64,000 nucleotides of DNA from Theristus sp. LFF4_11 (GCA_030248135.1 JASANC010002281.1:1-64000); one strand, 5' to 3'; shown: positions 10,922 to 23,800, numbered from the stretch's first letter. Numbers and translations are program-made. Notes: a model not told the origin generated them from the letters alone.

Positions 10922-12319
10922 AATTATAAACTGATAGGCCACAATAGAGAGAGCAGAGACGAGAATCATCACACGGGACGAGACAATTCCGAGCTGATGG
11001 TACAAGTTGATGTGACCACGATTCTCTCAATATTCCGAACTTACTTTCACACTTAACATTCATTGCAAGAGCAAAATTATTGAGTTCAAAACAAAACTGC
11101 AACTTGTAACAAACTGATTTGGCTTACAGTAACGAAGGCGAAAAACAAAAGACAAGGGATTAAGTTAAAACTCCGCCTTCCAAACGTCACACACGCACAC
11201 AAAAAGGCCGCACGAGCCCGCGAAGCAAGCGACCGCTGCCTGCCGCGTGAATGCTCAATGTATGCACGCAACAACAACACAAAGAGAGAAACAACAAAGC
11301 ACAACAGCAACACGTAAAAATTAAAGATCACAAAAAGTCTGCTGGAAAGTTTTAGGAATCAGTGAAACATTAACTGACATGGATAGATCTTTTTAAGGCG
11401 TATCGATTGATGTGCTACTTCACAGTGATTGGTTGGTTTTAAAAAAGGTAAAATTGGTAGTTTGTAAAGTGAGAATTAAGAATGCTAAGCTACTCTAAAA
11501 ATACACGTGGAAGCTAAGCTATTAATGAAAAATGCATTTGTTTACTGATTGGTTAAATTTGAGTGCATGATTATCATCGGTAGATATTTGAGCTTGCGTA
11601 GCGGACGCATAGCTCACATCAAATGATCGACGAATGTTCAGTTTTTATCATTTGTACTTCTCGTTGCTGATTGGCTGGCAGTTAGTTGATGGTTGGTCAA
11701 TGTCTTTGGTGATGGTTGGAATGTTCAGATGGATCACGGTTGTTACGTCATTGTTCGTTATGACTGTTCGTGTTGTGGATGGTCTTGTTTGTGTTGATTC
11801 CTCTCGGGCAGTGTTGTGCGGCGTCGTCGTTGTTTCGCCCTTTGCGTTTACATTTGTCAAGCTCAGACTATAATCACTACATACCAGGTAACGGCCGGCG
11901 CACGGGTGTTTTCGCATGAGACGATGATCTTTGCGATACCATCGGTAAAAACAGTCAGCAACATTTGCGGAATATCGTAATTCGTGCATCAACGACCAGC
12001 TGAGCAGTGTGCAGTGCAAAATGCATTGCAAGATGTAGTGTGGTTTGCAGTGCAGTGCCGTGATGGATGTAGTGCAGGATGCAAAAAAATTCTGCGTGAA
12101 CCGTGTGTTTGCATGATTGCTGTGATGTTGAAAGAATTCAATTTGCGCTGTTGTCCACGCAGAAATCATAAAATGGTGTACTGAAGTGAAATTAAGATCA
12201 TGACAGCAACCCCAATGAATTCACGGTATGCGCAATGTTCATATCCGGAAATAAAGACTGAGAACTTGTTACATCTGTCGGATAAGCAGTATCATCACTG
12301 TGACAGCGCGTCGGATTGT
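10922..12319. other. Intergenic, no gene recognised
   Basis: Between the inverted-repeat element and the stop of chemoreceptor C. Open frames on both strands at 11086-11331 and 11634-12184 overlap each other antisense and show no domain or splice signals. No tRNA or clear repeat was seen. Confidence 0.45.
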
Positions 12320-14144
12320 TCAGCTGGACTGAAGCAGCAACGTTAGATAGGTGGCGATGAATGAAACAATCTGAAATAAATTGATTTGTCGCTTTTTCAT
12401 CCCTCTTATATCTCACTTTTCAATTACACATAGCAAAGAATGTCGCGAAACACACTGCAAAACGGCGAAAAACTGCAAATAAACTAAACCACATCTACAA
12501 GTGGAACAACAGAGAACCAACCGTCAAAAGCATCTGCTTCGTGATGATGAAGTTTCCAAACATCGAGATTCCCCACGTGCGTCCACTCAGTTTGCCGCAG
12601 TAGCCGAATGAGAGGGCATCAATCTGAATGTACACCAGATTTTCAGATTGGTTATGCATAACCATTTTGTTAAACGACAAATTCTGCCTTGTGTGCTGCG
12701 GACTGGCACCGCAAGTACCTGGACACTCACTGTTTTTTGCGGTTTCGCCCGGTAAGCAAAGACCGCGGCGAGCCCAAAGCAGAAACTCGTTGAACATCGT
12801 TTTTACGCACATATATATATGCGTGGCCACCAGCATGCCAAGCATAACCATTTTGGTAAAAATATAATCATTCACAACACTTCAGCGATTAAAACACCCG
12901 TTGGTTTCACAAAATGTTGACAGAAATAAAATCGGTAAGGGCTGTAACCTTTTCGTCGTGCATGCGCCAGATAGACAAGTTTTGCTGAATGACACGCTGA
13001 GCGTCGTGCACCTTCAATTATATCATACGATCTCTGCATTGTTGTTTTCTGATAGAAATTTTTCTGTTATTTGGGAAACCGAATTGCGTAATTCTGGAAA
13101 ACAGCACCCACTTCTATTTTCAATAATGGGGTTCGTTTGAATGCCTGAGTCTACTGAATCACGCACCTCTTCCGACAACCTCGCCGCAACCCACGCGGTC
13201 GTCATCAGCGGCACGATTGTTGTCGCCATCATCACCACGGTGTAGAGAGTATCTACAATTGCATATTGCTCGTCGGTGCCTTGCTCAGAACGCAGAATCG
13301 CGAACGTGAAAATTGTGACCAGCCCCGTATAAACAGCCAACACCGAGGTCGCTGCACCGCCCAGCAACCAGTCGAGCGCGTCCACCAAGTTGCACAGTGC
13401 GGCGTGTTTGTCGCAGAACGCGTGCAACACCATGAGCAAGTCGTTCGGTCGACTGACGGTGCGCAGCCAGTCGCGTTTGTCTTCGAACGAACGATTGAGC
13501 GACGTTGCGTACAGTTGCACGGCGTAGATCAACGGATTCATGACAGCGACCGGCGCCAGTGTGACGAAGAACCAGACGAAGAACGGCAGCGTTGTTTGTA
13601 AAACCGCCTGAGTCGTTAATTTCTGCCCCAATATCAACATCGATGCCGGAGATACGCCACCGATCGTCATGGGCAAGATTATAATGATGGCGATGAAGCA
13701 GGCCTGCGCGGCGTGCAACTTTTTGACGTCGCACTCCGAGAATCGCACCGATTTCAAGATTTCGCCGTTTTCCTCGAAAAACCGCTTCATGCGACCGCCG
13801 ATCGCGAACCATCGCATGAGCACAATCAGTGATACAACGGATTGAACCATAAAAACGAGATTCGACAGCGTCATCATGTGCGCGCTGGTGATCGTGAACG
13901 CGTCGAATGCGTTCTGAACATCGTGCCTGATCATCTGGCCGATCACATCATTAATGAAAAACACTGAGACGCAAACAGCGCAAGTGAACAGAATGAAACG
14001 GAGCAGATCGATGAAACGGCTGCAACGACGGCTGTTCAGTCGAAGCGGCTCATCAAACCAGATGCACGCAAACTTGAAGAATGCTATCGTTGGTTTCAAC
14101 GTGGTGTACAGTGGCAGAGCGTCAATAGCCTGTTTCGGCTCCAT
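12320..14144 (-). CDS. Gustatory-receptor-like 7TM protein C
   Basis: Third tandem Gr/GRL paralog, 397 aa. Exons 14144-13167, 13011-12949, 12623-12522, 12370-12320, all phase 0 as in A and B. The N-terminus MEPKQAIDALPLYTTLKPTI and the C-terminus IVSFIATYLTLLLQSS are conserved. The loop between TM5 and TM6 is close to identical with A and B, while the TM3-TM4 part (ILPMTIGGVSPASMLILGQ) and the segment after TM6 (ILRSEQGTDEQYA) are private. Intron 2 (12624-12948) carries a hairpin-derived element. It is separated from B by about 4 kb, including the long inverted repeat. Function inferred from family; no ligand can be assigned. Confidence 0.88.
12655..12850. repeat. Hairpin element related to 56034-56190
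   Basis: Contains 'tgctgcggactggcaccgc', 'gcggtttcgcccggtaagc' and 'acatcgtttttacgcac', all found in the composite element at 55575-56348. The 'gcttaccgggcgaaaccgc' segment, which is the loop there, is present in opposite orientation here. Short terminal inverted repeats ('aaccattttg' left, 'ccaaaatggtt' complement right) bound it. It lies in intron 2 of chemoreceptor C. Confidence 0.65.
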
Positions 14145-14795
14145 GGTTGTTTGAAAAGACTGAAATCAATCAACCGAAAAAAGGGACCGCCCTGACAGAA
14201 TCAAACGGCGATCGAGGCAAAACCACACCCACGCGCTAACCGTTCAAATCAAACCGTTTTGCCCGTTCCCACGCAGGTCGCAACATTGGGTGTCGAACTC
14301 ATAAAATATGTGGAATCAGCTGATTGGTCGGCCGAGGGGAGGCTGCTTACACTCCGCACCCTTCTTTTTTTCGTGGATCTGGATTCTATTGAAATGGGTT
14401 TCTTTTGAATAAGTGTGAATTTCCAGCACCCTTTTTGTGCTGAAAATAAACTCAAGGGGTTGGAAACTGCGAAATTCAGAATTTTTTATTCAACAGCTCA
14501 AAATGCATTTTTTGTTTGACGACGACGACGACGTCGTCGCTTAATTTTTGCGTGTGAACTGTAAAACAAAAGCCTGAAATGAGTGCGCTGTGCAGCCAGC
14601 TGAAGTGGGTTTCATTCCTATCTGACCGACCGACATGCGCCCGCAATTTAAAAAATGGGTTCCGATTTCGCGACGACGACGACACGACGACGACTTTGCT
14701 TTCATCTTTCATCCTCATCGTTTTCAAGCTGTTTTTAGTAAGCTGATGTGTTCATTTACTTGGTGCACGCAGCAAACCATTAGGCCCATTCATGC

Positions 14796-15130
14796 ACACA
14801 AATTTTTACGGCACGTCACGTCACGTCACGTCACGTCTTCATTTATGATGCAAAAAACAGTAATCCGGCACGTTACGTCAGGCTTTAGATCACGCGCTCA
14901 TTCATACCTGCGCACGTCGACGTGCGTCGACGGACGTGAAAAAGGGAGGTATGAATGAAGACGTGTCGTGACGTGCCGTGCCGGATGGTTTTAGATTCTT
15001 TGCTCGCTCATACCTGCGCTCGTCGATGTGCGTCGACGGACGCCGGACGGCAAAAAGGGAGGTATGAATGATGACGTGACGTGACGTGCAGTGCCGGATA
15101 ATTTTAGAAACTGACCTAAAAAGCCGTACG
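14796..15130. repeat. CGTCA/TGACG-rich direct and inverted repeats
   Basis: A run 'cacgtcacgtcacgtcacgt' near 14815 is complemented by 'gacgtgacgtgacgtg' near 15075. Between them a unit of about 115 bp ('catacctgcgc..cgtcg..gtgcgtcgacggacg..aaaagggaggtatgaatga') occurs twice. The outer flank 'cctaaaaagccgtacgtcaa' (15115) recurs inverted at 16083-16110. Looks like remnants of one palindromic element. Confidence 0.65.
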
Positions 15131-15598
15131 TCAACATATGCAACATTCAATAATTTATTGATTAAATTGGTATTTGTGTGTTTCAAATATTTCAAATAAC
15201 TCTGTGCTTTTGAGGTTCAAATATTTCAAATAACTCCGTGCTTTTGAAAGCTGTCCAGATTTGTTCATTTTCGTTGTTCTTTCAACGTTGTCACGAAAAG
15301 TTGGGAGAAACGCAGGTTTGCTTTTCCCTGTTGGTCTCTGACCCCTCTTACGCAAATGCAAAAATTTGTTGTTGAAAACCGAACAACTTCTATTCATTTG
15401 AATATCATTAACTTTTTGAAGCAAAAAAATGAATTGTGGTCGCCGGGAACTGAACCGTACCGTACCGTACGGCTTGAACTTGGTTGCAGCAAATTTTATT
15501 ATTGATTATCCTATGATTATGTTTTAATTTGCAGCAATATCACCGCAATTCGTTCAAATACGGTAATTGATTAAAGTGGCAAACAAACAAAATGAATA

Positions 15599-16056
15599 CC
15601 GTATTACCTCTAATAAACCCCCATGGGGGTTTATTTCTTCAGCGACTTCTGGGGGTGGGGGTTTATTTTTGGGGGGGGGGGCTTTATTTTTGGGGGGGGG
15701 TTTATTTGGAAACCATTTTTAGGAGTGGGCAAAATGGCAAAAATACCTTCCATGGCAGGAAGGAAGTCGCAGAAACTTCTACTCTACACAGAAATTTTCT
15801 TTTACAACAGCCTTTTGTAATGAAATTACCATTAACTCATCCATTTGGGGCCTTTGGTAGCACAATTTCATCATTTTCACGGCAACCAGCCACTGAATTC
15901 GCTGGGTATGTGTTCCAAACAGGTTTCAATAATCCCCCATGGGGGATTATTTTTTGGGGGGGGGGATTATTTGGAAACTTGTCGAGGGGGTGGGGGTTTA
16001 TTTTTTTTTGGGGGGGGGGTTCAATTTTGGGGGGGGGTTTAACAGAGGTAATACGG
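15599..16056. mobile_element. G-rich TIR transposon (family G), intact copy
   Basis: Terminal inverted repeats CCGTATTACCTCT / AGAGGTAATACGG, flanked on both sides by TA (15597-15598 and 16057-16058), as expected for a TA-duplicating Tc1/mariner-type non-autonomous element. The interior has 'aataaacccccatggggg' and many runs of 5-11 G. Central unique part: 'tggcaaaaataccttccatg' to 'cactgaattcgctggg'. No transposase is encoded. Confidence 0.85.
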
Positions 16057-16350
16057 TACAGAAAATCAAACCATGTTCGCATTTCGACGTACGGCTTTTT
16101 AGGTTGGTTCCCAAAATTGTGCGGCACGTCACGTCACGTTGATTTAAAAAAATTCTGAATTTCGCAGTCTTTAACATTTTCAGTTCATTTTTAGCATGAA
16201 AAGGGTGCTGGAAATTCATACTTATTCAAAAGAAACACGTTACAGTAGAATCCTGATCCATGAAAAAGAAGGGTGCGGAGTGTGAGCAGCCTCCCCTCGG
16301 CCTACCAATCAGCTGATTCCACATATTTTAGAGTTCGACACCCCCGACAC

Positions 16351-17202
16351 CCGACATCCTAACCTAAGCCAAGCCTTTTCAAGAAGGAAAATGTCAGAAA
16401 AACTGCGTTTTGAACAAGTTTTTGTTGAGGCCGGAGCGTGTGCACGCGCGCTAGTGGATCATGAGCATGAGCATGCCGATGCCACGTGCGCGTGCGTTTT
16501 TAAAAAAGAAGCGCCAGGGTTCGACTGTAGTTGTTTCAGTACGCCATGCAACGTGTACATGTGTGACAGGGACAGGCACACGCTGCGCTGCGTCTTGTTT
16601 TGAACAAATTTGCCGTTTCGTACGTTCTTGTGTTGTTTGTTGCACACGGCACTTCACAGACGTGGGTGCCCCGGTTTTAAGCGTGCGATCGTCTGTGCTA
16701 ATGCGAATGTGAAATTTTGCTGGTAAAGAATTTGGCTGGTACATTTTGGCACAGAATAACAGAAAAAATTCTTGTCGGCTGATGGTTTTAAGGATTTTTT
16801 TTCAGTTTTCAGTTTATTATTCAACAGAATAAAAGTAAATAAAGAAAGAAGATCTCTTGTGAAGTTACAGTCGAATACCATTCGGTTTTTTTGCCGTTTC
16901 ACTCACTAAACGCTGCTTTGTGTGTTTGTAAACTCCAGTCATCAGGTTTCAGTTGAGCTTTGGTTGTGTTTGCTCCATTAAAGCGATTGGAAATTTGTTG
17001 AAAATTTTACTGGTATTGGGACGGTTTCGAAAACTTACCGAAACCAAACCGACCGAAGGCCTCTTTGTTTTGACAACTTTATCGACCTTTTGGCGCTCTT
17101 TATTAATGCGTGGCCCAAGACAAAATAAATGGCCCAAGACAAAATGAATGGCCTGAGACAAAATGAATGGCCTTGCACAAAATAAATCAGAGGATGCTAG
17201 CA
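16351..17202. other. Intergenic, no gene recognised
   Basis: Open frames at 16391-16603 and 16461-16712 have no domain. Around 17120-17180 a short tandem repeat of 'gacaaaatgaatggcc' type occurs about four times. Nothing else supportable. Confidence 0.4.
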
Positions 17203-17324
17203 ATGAGTTGTTGTAGGTTCCTAATCCTAAACCTAATCCTAAGCCAAGTCTTTTTGATAAGGTACCTAATCAAAAAGGCTTGGCTTAGGAATAGGATTAG
17301 GATCCTACAACGACTCATTGCAAG
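17203..17324. repeat. Palindromic hairpin, arms about 55 bp
   Basis: 'agcaatgagttgttgtagg' near 17200 is complemented by 'cctacaacgactcattgc' near 17306, and 'cctaatcctaagccaagtc' by 'ggcttggcttaggaatagg'. A third partial arm ('ttatcaagaaggcgtggc') follows at about 17338-17380. Probably a MITE or a partly duplicated hairpin. Confidence 0.65.
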
Positions 17325-17818
17325 CAACATTTTCACCTTATCAAGAAGGCGTGGCTTAGGAAGGATTAGGTTCAGGATTTAAGAGCGCCGACCTTTTTAC
17401 CTTTTGCGTCTTTGCGGTAAGGGGTGGGTTGAGTTGAGGGTTTAGCCAAGGTTATGGGGTGGGATGGGGTGCTAGTTTAGCAAGGAAATGAAATGGGGCG
17501 GGACGGGGGAGGGTTGGGGTTTCACGGTACCTGGAAGGAATCTACGTTCACGTGAGGTTTTTTTGGCTCGGTTATGTTGATACACTAGACCAGGATATTT
17601 TTTCAACGATACACTAAAATAGGATAGCAAAATTTCTCAATTAAAAAAACTCAAGATTTTCACTTTTTATCGAACCCTTTTAAAAATGAACGATAACTTT
17701 GCTTGAAAATGAGCCTTACAGAAAAAAAAGTGGGCATCCACCCCACCAATTGTAGAAGTAAATGAAATAAAATCAACCTGATCAAGTTGCAGATCCTTTG
17801 TCAGTACTCTACTCAGTT

Positions 17819-20800
17819 ATGACTGACGTCCTCGATCCTCCAGGAGGAGGAGCCGCGCGCGGGCGCCCGTCGCCGCCGCCGCCGCTGCCGGTCATGGTCA
17901 AGCCAATAATGAAAATCGAAACAGTCGGGTCCGGGTCAGCACCAGCAGAAGAGGAGCCGGGCTCGCCGCGGTCTCCACGTTCCGTCTCGCCGCCGCTCGT
18001 CATTCAATGTCACCAAGAAGAAGAACAGAGTTGTCGTACCAGTGAAAAAGCGCCGCCGTCACGGTCAGATGCAAATGGACAATGCTGCGGACAAAACGAC
18101 TTCGCACCACGTTTTCGCAAATCAGAACGACACGCCCGCTGTTGGTCGCCGGTGGTGGTGCGTCCAAGCTCCGAAGAAGGCAGCGAGGAGCTTCAGAATG
18201 AGAGCGGAACGGAAAAACGAAGCGAACATCCACTTAACGACGTCGTTATTGCGGTCGAACGAATCAAGACCGAAATGGGCGACAACAACGGCGACGAGCA
18301 GTCGTCCGCGATGGGAATTCTGGCGCACAACAGTTACAACAATGAGACGAGCTCGAACGCGACCGAAACGATGTCCGTTGGACCGGATGACCTCATGGAC
18401 GCCACGCCCGATCTTGTGGAAAGGTGAATATTTGGTTGTGTGATCTTTTATTTTCGTTCCGAGACTCAATGCGCGCATAGATAGGTAAACAGTTTTACGC
18501 ACGGCGCAGAGAATTCAGAATTGGCAAAGTGATCCGGATCCGAGTCTCCTGAATGGGGCCGAGCCACCTGGACGACTTTGAATTGCCACATAACGATTGA
18601 AACTAGTTTCATGCGTCTACAAAATCATACACCGGACCGATGCCCAAAAAATTATCAGCGAAGGTGTGCACGTGCGCTAAAATTTGAACATTCTGTCAAT
18701 GCTAGCTAGCGCACACCAGCTGCATCGCAGCTGCAAGCTATGTCAAATCAGCAACGCAACACAGCTTGAACGTATTTTTTTTCCGCGAACAACGAACCAC
18801 AGTTTCAGATCCAATTCGGAGCCTGCCCAAGAGCTGCCCGTTGTCCGACGAACAATCTGGGAACGTTGCGAGCCGTTCTGTATTCCGCCGAGTATCGATG
18901 CGGATTCAGACGGTGAAACCGCGGACGATTGCGAGGGCGACGAGAAACGACCGAAGAAGCGCCTGTATCGAGTGAAATCGCGCGGCACCTGGTTTCCGGG
19001 CACGACGCCGCACGGTTACACAGTGAAATGTGATTCGGTCGGTAGTTTTCAGACTTTCTGTTTGACAGAAAAACCAGTTGGTTTTTTTGTGAAAGATTTT
19101 TTTTGTGAAAAAGCCTTGTTTATTAGTTTTTGTCCGTTGCGCACACAGATCTATTTTAAGGGTTATCAGTCAGTCGTATTAATTATCTAAAAATGCGGGA
19201 GACGCACATAAAAGGAGGAATATGGCCTTGTGTAAGCAGTGAGAAACTTTTTTGCTTCGTAACTATTTTCAAATCTCTGATGTGGCACACGGATACAAGT
19301 ACATAAGAGTCATATTTTTGCGCCGCGTTTGTTTTGCTGAAAAACCTAAAAAATCTTCAAAAGCGTTTTTCATATTGTCCTCTTCAGTTAGTGCGAAATC
19401 ACAGCATGTGTGAAATTCTGCAAACTCTGCAGAAACAAAAAGAGACTGCAAAGCGTTGCTGCAGATTCGCTCTATTGTTGATGACGTACGCACAGTACGT
19501 ACACAACAGTGACAAAAATGTGTTGTCTTCCGTTGATTTTCACCCTCCTTCCCAGTTCCAAAAACCCGAAGGTACCAAAGTCCTGTGGATTGTTGTAGGA
19601 GGAGTGTGGATGTTGGCTGAACCGTCCGTCCCATGAGCCATCGCCTTCGCCACAAGAAGGGGACTTTGCCTTCATCACAAGAAGGGGACACATTGCCTTT
19701 GCCAATACTTCTGCGCAACGCTTTGTTCTTGGCAAAGCAGTGTCAGTGATCGAAGATGTAATCTCTGTTTTGGTAGTATTACGTCACTATTTGCTCGAAA
19801 TGCAGCGAATGTAAGTTTCTTTTGTCGAAAAAAGAAGAGGGCGTCCATGTGCAACCGAAATACCGTATTACCTCTAATAAACCCCCATGGTGGTTTATTT
19901 CTTCAGCGACTTCTGGGGGTGGGGGTTTATTTTTGAGGGGGTTTATTTACAAACAAATTCTAGGGGTGGGGTTTGTTGAAAAATAGCAAAAATACCTTGC
20001 ATGGCAAGCAAGAAACTTCTACTTTTCAGGGAGTTTTCTTTTTTTTAATATTTTTTTTTAATAATTCTCTCTCATTTCTCTCTGGGCCTTTGGTAGCACA
20101 ATTTCACCAATGTCACTGCATTCAGCCACTGAATTCGCTAGGCATGTGTTTCAAACAGGTTTCTAATAAACCCCCATGGGGGTTTATTTTTGGGGGGGAT
20201 TATTTGGAAACTTGTCGAGGGGGTGGAGGTTTATTTTTTGGGGGGGGGGGTTTAATTTTGGGGGGGGGGGTTTAATAGAGGTAATACGGTAATGAATAAA
20301 CGGCGCAAAAATATGGCTCTTATGTACTTGTATCCGTGTGCCACATCAGAGATTTGAAAATAGTTACGAAGCAAAAAAGTTTCTCACTGCTTACACAAGG
20401 CCATATTCCTCCTTTTATGTGCGTCTCCCGCATTTTTAGATAATATTCTGACTTTTACATAAGTCCCAAAAATCGGACATAGTTCAGAATGCGTTGTACA
20501 TATTCTTCCGAACTTCCCATTCGACATCAGCCCACCGAATTTTTATCCATTTTTCGTTTTGGAGAGATGTCGCCAGCTTCCATAGCCGATTTACCCAAAA
20601 TCGTCAGGATTCAGTATCTAAAATTGCTCACATAAGAATATGAATCTAACCCAGAATCCGTGATCAGCGCATTGAATTACCCTGGACTACACAGGTCTCC
20701 TGTTTTTTTGTTTTAGACCGACTTCACCAATTTCCGCGGGCGATTCGCCCGAAATCGTCACAGTCATTATCCTAGCTTGCACACACACAGAAACTAACCA

Positions 20801-23800
20801 GAAATTCGTGATCAGCGCATTGAATTACTCTGGACTACACAATTTTCTTATTTTTTGTTTTTTGCCCCGATTTCGCCAATCTCCACGGCCGATTCGCCTA
20901 AAATCGTAACGATTTAATATCTAGAGTTGCTTACATTAGAAAACTAACCTAAAATTCGTGATCAGCGCATTGAATTACCCTGAACTACACCATTTTTTTA
21001 TTTTTTGTTTCTGGGCCGATTTCGTCAATTTCCACGGTCGATTCGCCCGAAGTCATCACGATTCGGTATCTAGAGTTGCTCACATAAGAAAACTAACCGA
21101 AAATTCGTGATCAGCGCACCGAAGAACCTCGGAATACATTATTTTCTCATTTCTTATTTTTGGACCGATTTCGCCAATTTTCACGGCCGATTCGCCCGAA
21201 GTCGCATAACGACTTTGGTTATTTAGCTGGTATTTGTTCAGCTTAGGTTTGTTTAAACTAACTATATGTTTGAATTTGAGCTCTTTAGCTGTTCTTAGTT
21301 TTAAAACGGTTTTGCAAACTTGTTTCCTGATGTGAAACTGTCACTGTTATGGTCAAAAACATGGATATTGATGCGATCAACTGGAAAAAATACCCATTTT
21401 CGGCATTTTCTTCACATTTTTCAACAAATGAAGATCGAATTCAAACTCTGCGTAGTTTTTTACCTCAGGAAACGTTGTTGGTTTGTCAAATGACGTTTTC
21501 TTGCACACGCTGAAATTGCAAACGTTCGTTAAAATGCGCATTTTCTGTCATTTTGTGCGAAAAGGCTAAATTTTGAGCCTTGGGGAGCATCGTAGAAAAA
21601 AATAAATGCGAAATTTGAAAAATTTAGCAAATTTTAACTTAGAAAATGTTTTTATCATAACAGTCAGAATTTTCAAAGTATCACTGAAACTGCGAACACA
21701 TTTTATGACATAGCCGAAAAAAAGGGGTCCACAAGAATAACGTTTTTCTCGTTCAGAATCCATCTTATGCGCACACAGCGTGTGTAAAGCATCACCACGA
21801 AAAAATTTCTAGTGCACACAGCATACCTGTGGACTATCTACCTGTGTGCAGCGGAAAAAATTCTCAACTCCTTTTATGTTCACAATGCGAGGCAAACTAA
21901 TTTTGGAATTTACGCGCGAGCGACTGACGGGCCATATTATGTCTCATACGGCTTTTGGTGTCTGCTACTGGTAAACCAAACCAAACTTTTGGTGTCTGTT
22001 ACTGGTAAACCAAACCAAACGCTGCAATTTCGTGTGGATCCACAAACGATTTTGTGGATTCAGTTTTCAAGCTGCGCAATGCGACCACACAATACATGTC
22101 ACTTGCAGCCAATCAACGCTATTTCAGTTTTAATGCATGAAATTCGGTGTATGCGGTTTCGCCAGGTGGACGCATACCGCGGTGCCCCCTGGCTCGTCCG
22201 TGCTTATTTCATTTCACCACAAAACCGTGGGCGCGTTCCTGGTGGCGCTCAATGTTCCGAATCCATATCTCTTAGAACAGAAGCGAAGAAAAAACCTTTT
22301 TTCCAGGCCGAGTTGCCGTGCAAGCTCGAGCGCCGCTCTTCCTCCCACCAATCACCATGCAACACAACAATCGAGCCGCGTGCGCAGGCGACCGTCAGCG
22401 ACGCACCGCAACAATGCGGTCCCACTCCCGCCAGTCACCAAGCAGTGCCGCGCGACTGGTACGCCGTGCTGGCGAAACGGCTCGCGCCAGAGACGGCGGT
22501 CTCGAGCGCGGAGCGCCATCGACAGACCGCATCCGGTGACCGCGGTGACCCGCTTCCTGACCGAATGCCGGTGGCACTCGACGGCGACGGCAGTAGCAGC
22601 AGTGCGGTCGTGTCGACGCCGCCGCCGAAAAAACCGCGATGCTCCGCGCGTTCGGCGAGCTCCACCAAATCCTCCAATACGCCGTCGTCGTCAACCAATT
22701 CAAACGCCAATTTCGTCAGCACCACCGCAATCTGGCGGCCTGCTGGTGACTCCTCCTCCTCCTCGCGGTCTGCTCAGCGCCACCGCCGCGGTGTTTCCAC
22801 GTCGCCGCAGCAAAGGGGACACGCGAAAACACGGCAGGCAAAGCTGGCGAACGACAATTATTCTGACACTATCGAACAGAGTGAACCGATGAACTTGATG
22901 AACACGTCTCGTCTAATGACACCAGCAACCGCCAATCAGCTGTCGGCATCAGCAGCCAATCAGCTGTCGGCATCAGCAGCCAATCAGCTGTCACCATCAG
23001 CAGCCAATCAGCTGTCTGCATCAGCGGCCAATCAGCTGTCTGCATCAGCAGCCAATCAGCTGTCGGCATCAGCAGCCAATCAGCTGTCTGCGTTTACATC
23101 AGCTGCTAATCATCCGTATTTGATTCGGCATCTATCATCCGGTATCGTGCTACCGCCGTCCGCATGGTTCAACAACATCGCCATAGTAAATCAGTCAAGG
23201 TAAAAATTGGATTCTCTACTGTACTGCAGTTATCGATTTCTTGTGATTGGTGTTTTTTGTATGATTGATTACAAGCAGTTGATTGATTGGTTGTGCGCGA
23301 ATTGGATGATAGGTGGACAGACACTGATGGCACACACCCAACATTCTAGAAAGAAGCAAATCGGCATGCGTGCAGCGGGCATGACAGACCGAATTCGTCA
23401 TTCGTTGCTTGGGATTCGATGTCAATCATTATTATACCCGTACGGGTGCGATTGCCGGTTGTTGTGGCGTGGTGCTGGTACAGAGGCCATATAACATGGT
23501 GCTAGTTGCCGTAATGCAGTGCGCTGCAGCCTCTGCCTGCCGCACATGGATACGAGCTGTGAAACAGCAACCGCACCAAACGCTGTGTCATACCATTGAA
23601 CGGGTATGATCAGTACATTTATCAGCGAACTGAAATACAACCCATCCAAGCAACTGATGCCTGTCTGCATGCATTCGAGCGCGTTTCGGACGAACATAAA
23701 CTAGCGACACCATTACTCAGGGCGACATCCAGTCCGAACACTTGCGGCACGGACGACGACGCCCCGACGAGGCGGTACACCTGTTGCAGTGACGAGTGCG

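Larger units (their letters stand above)
14275..16350. mobile_element. Element with about 200-bp inverted termini
   Basis: 14275-14500 and 16145-16350 are inverted copies of each other: 'gaatcagctgattggtcggc' at the left pairs with 'gcctaccaatcagctgattc' at the right, and 'aattcagaattttt' with 'aaattctgaatttcgc'. The 1.6-kb interior contains CACGT/CGTCA arrays and a complete G-family element. No transposase was recognised. The outer ends share the CCAATCAGCTGATT motif with the B-family MITEs. Confidence 0.72.

Noticed and set aside
19472..19735. ORF starting MPRTKRCAE, also seen at 60207-60416, as a transposase
   Set aside because: The shared start reflects the repeat; the two copies diverge in frame through indels and neither has a catalytic motif.
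22931..23098. CRISPR-like array
   Set aside because: Units are contiguous without spacers, in frame, and lie in an exon of a eukaryotic gene; the 19-bp and 31-bp arrays are likewise minisatellites.
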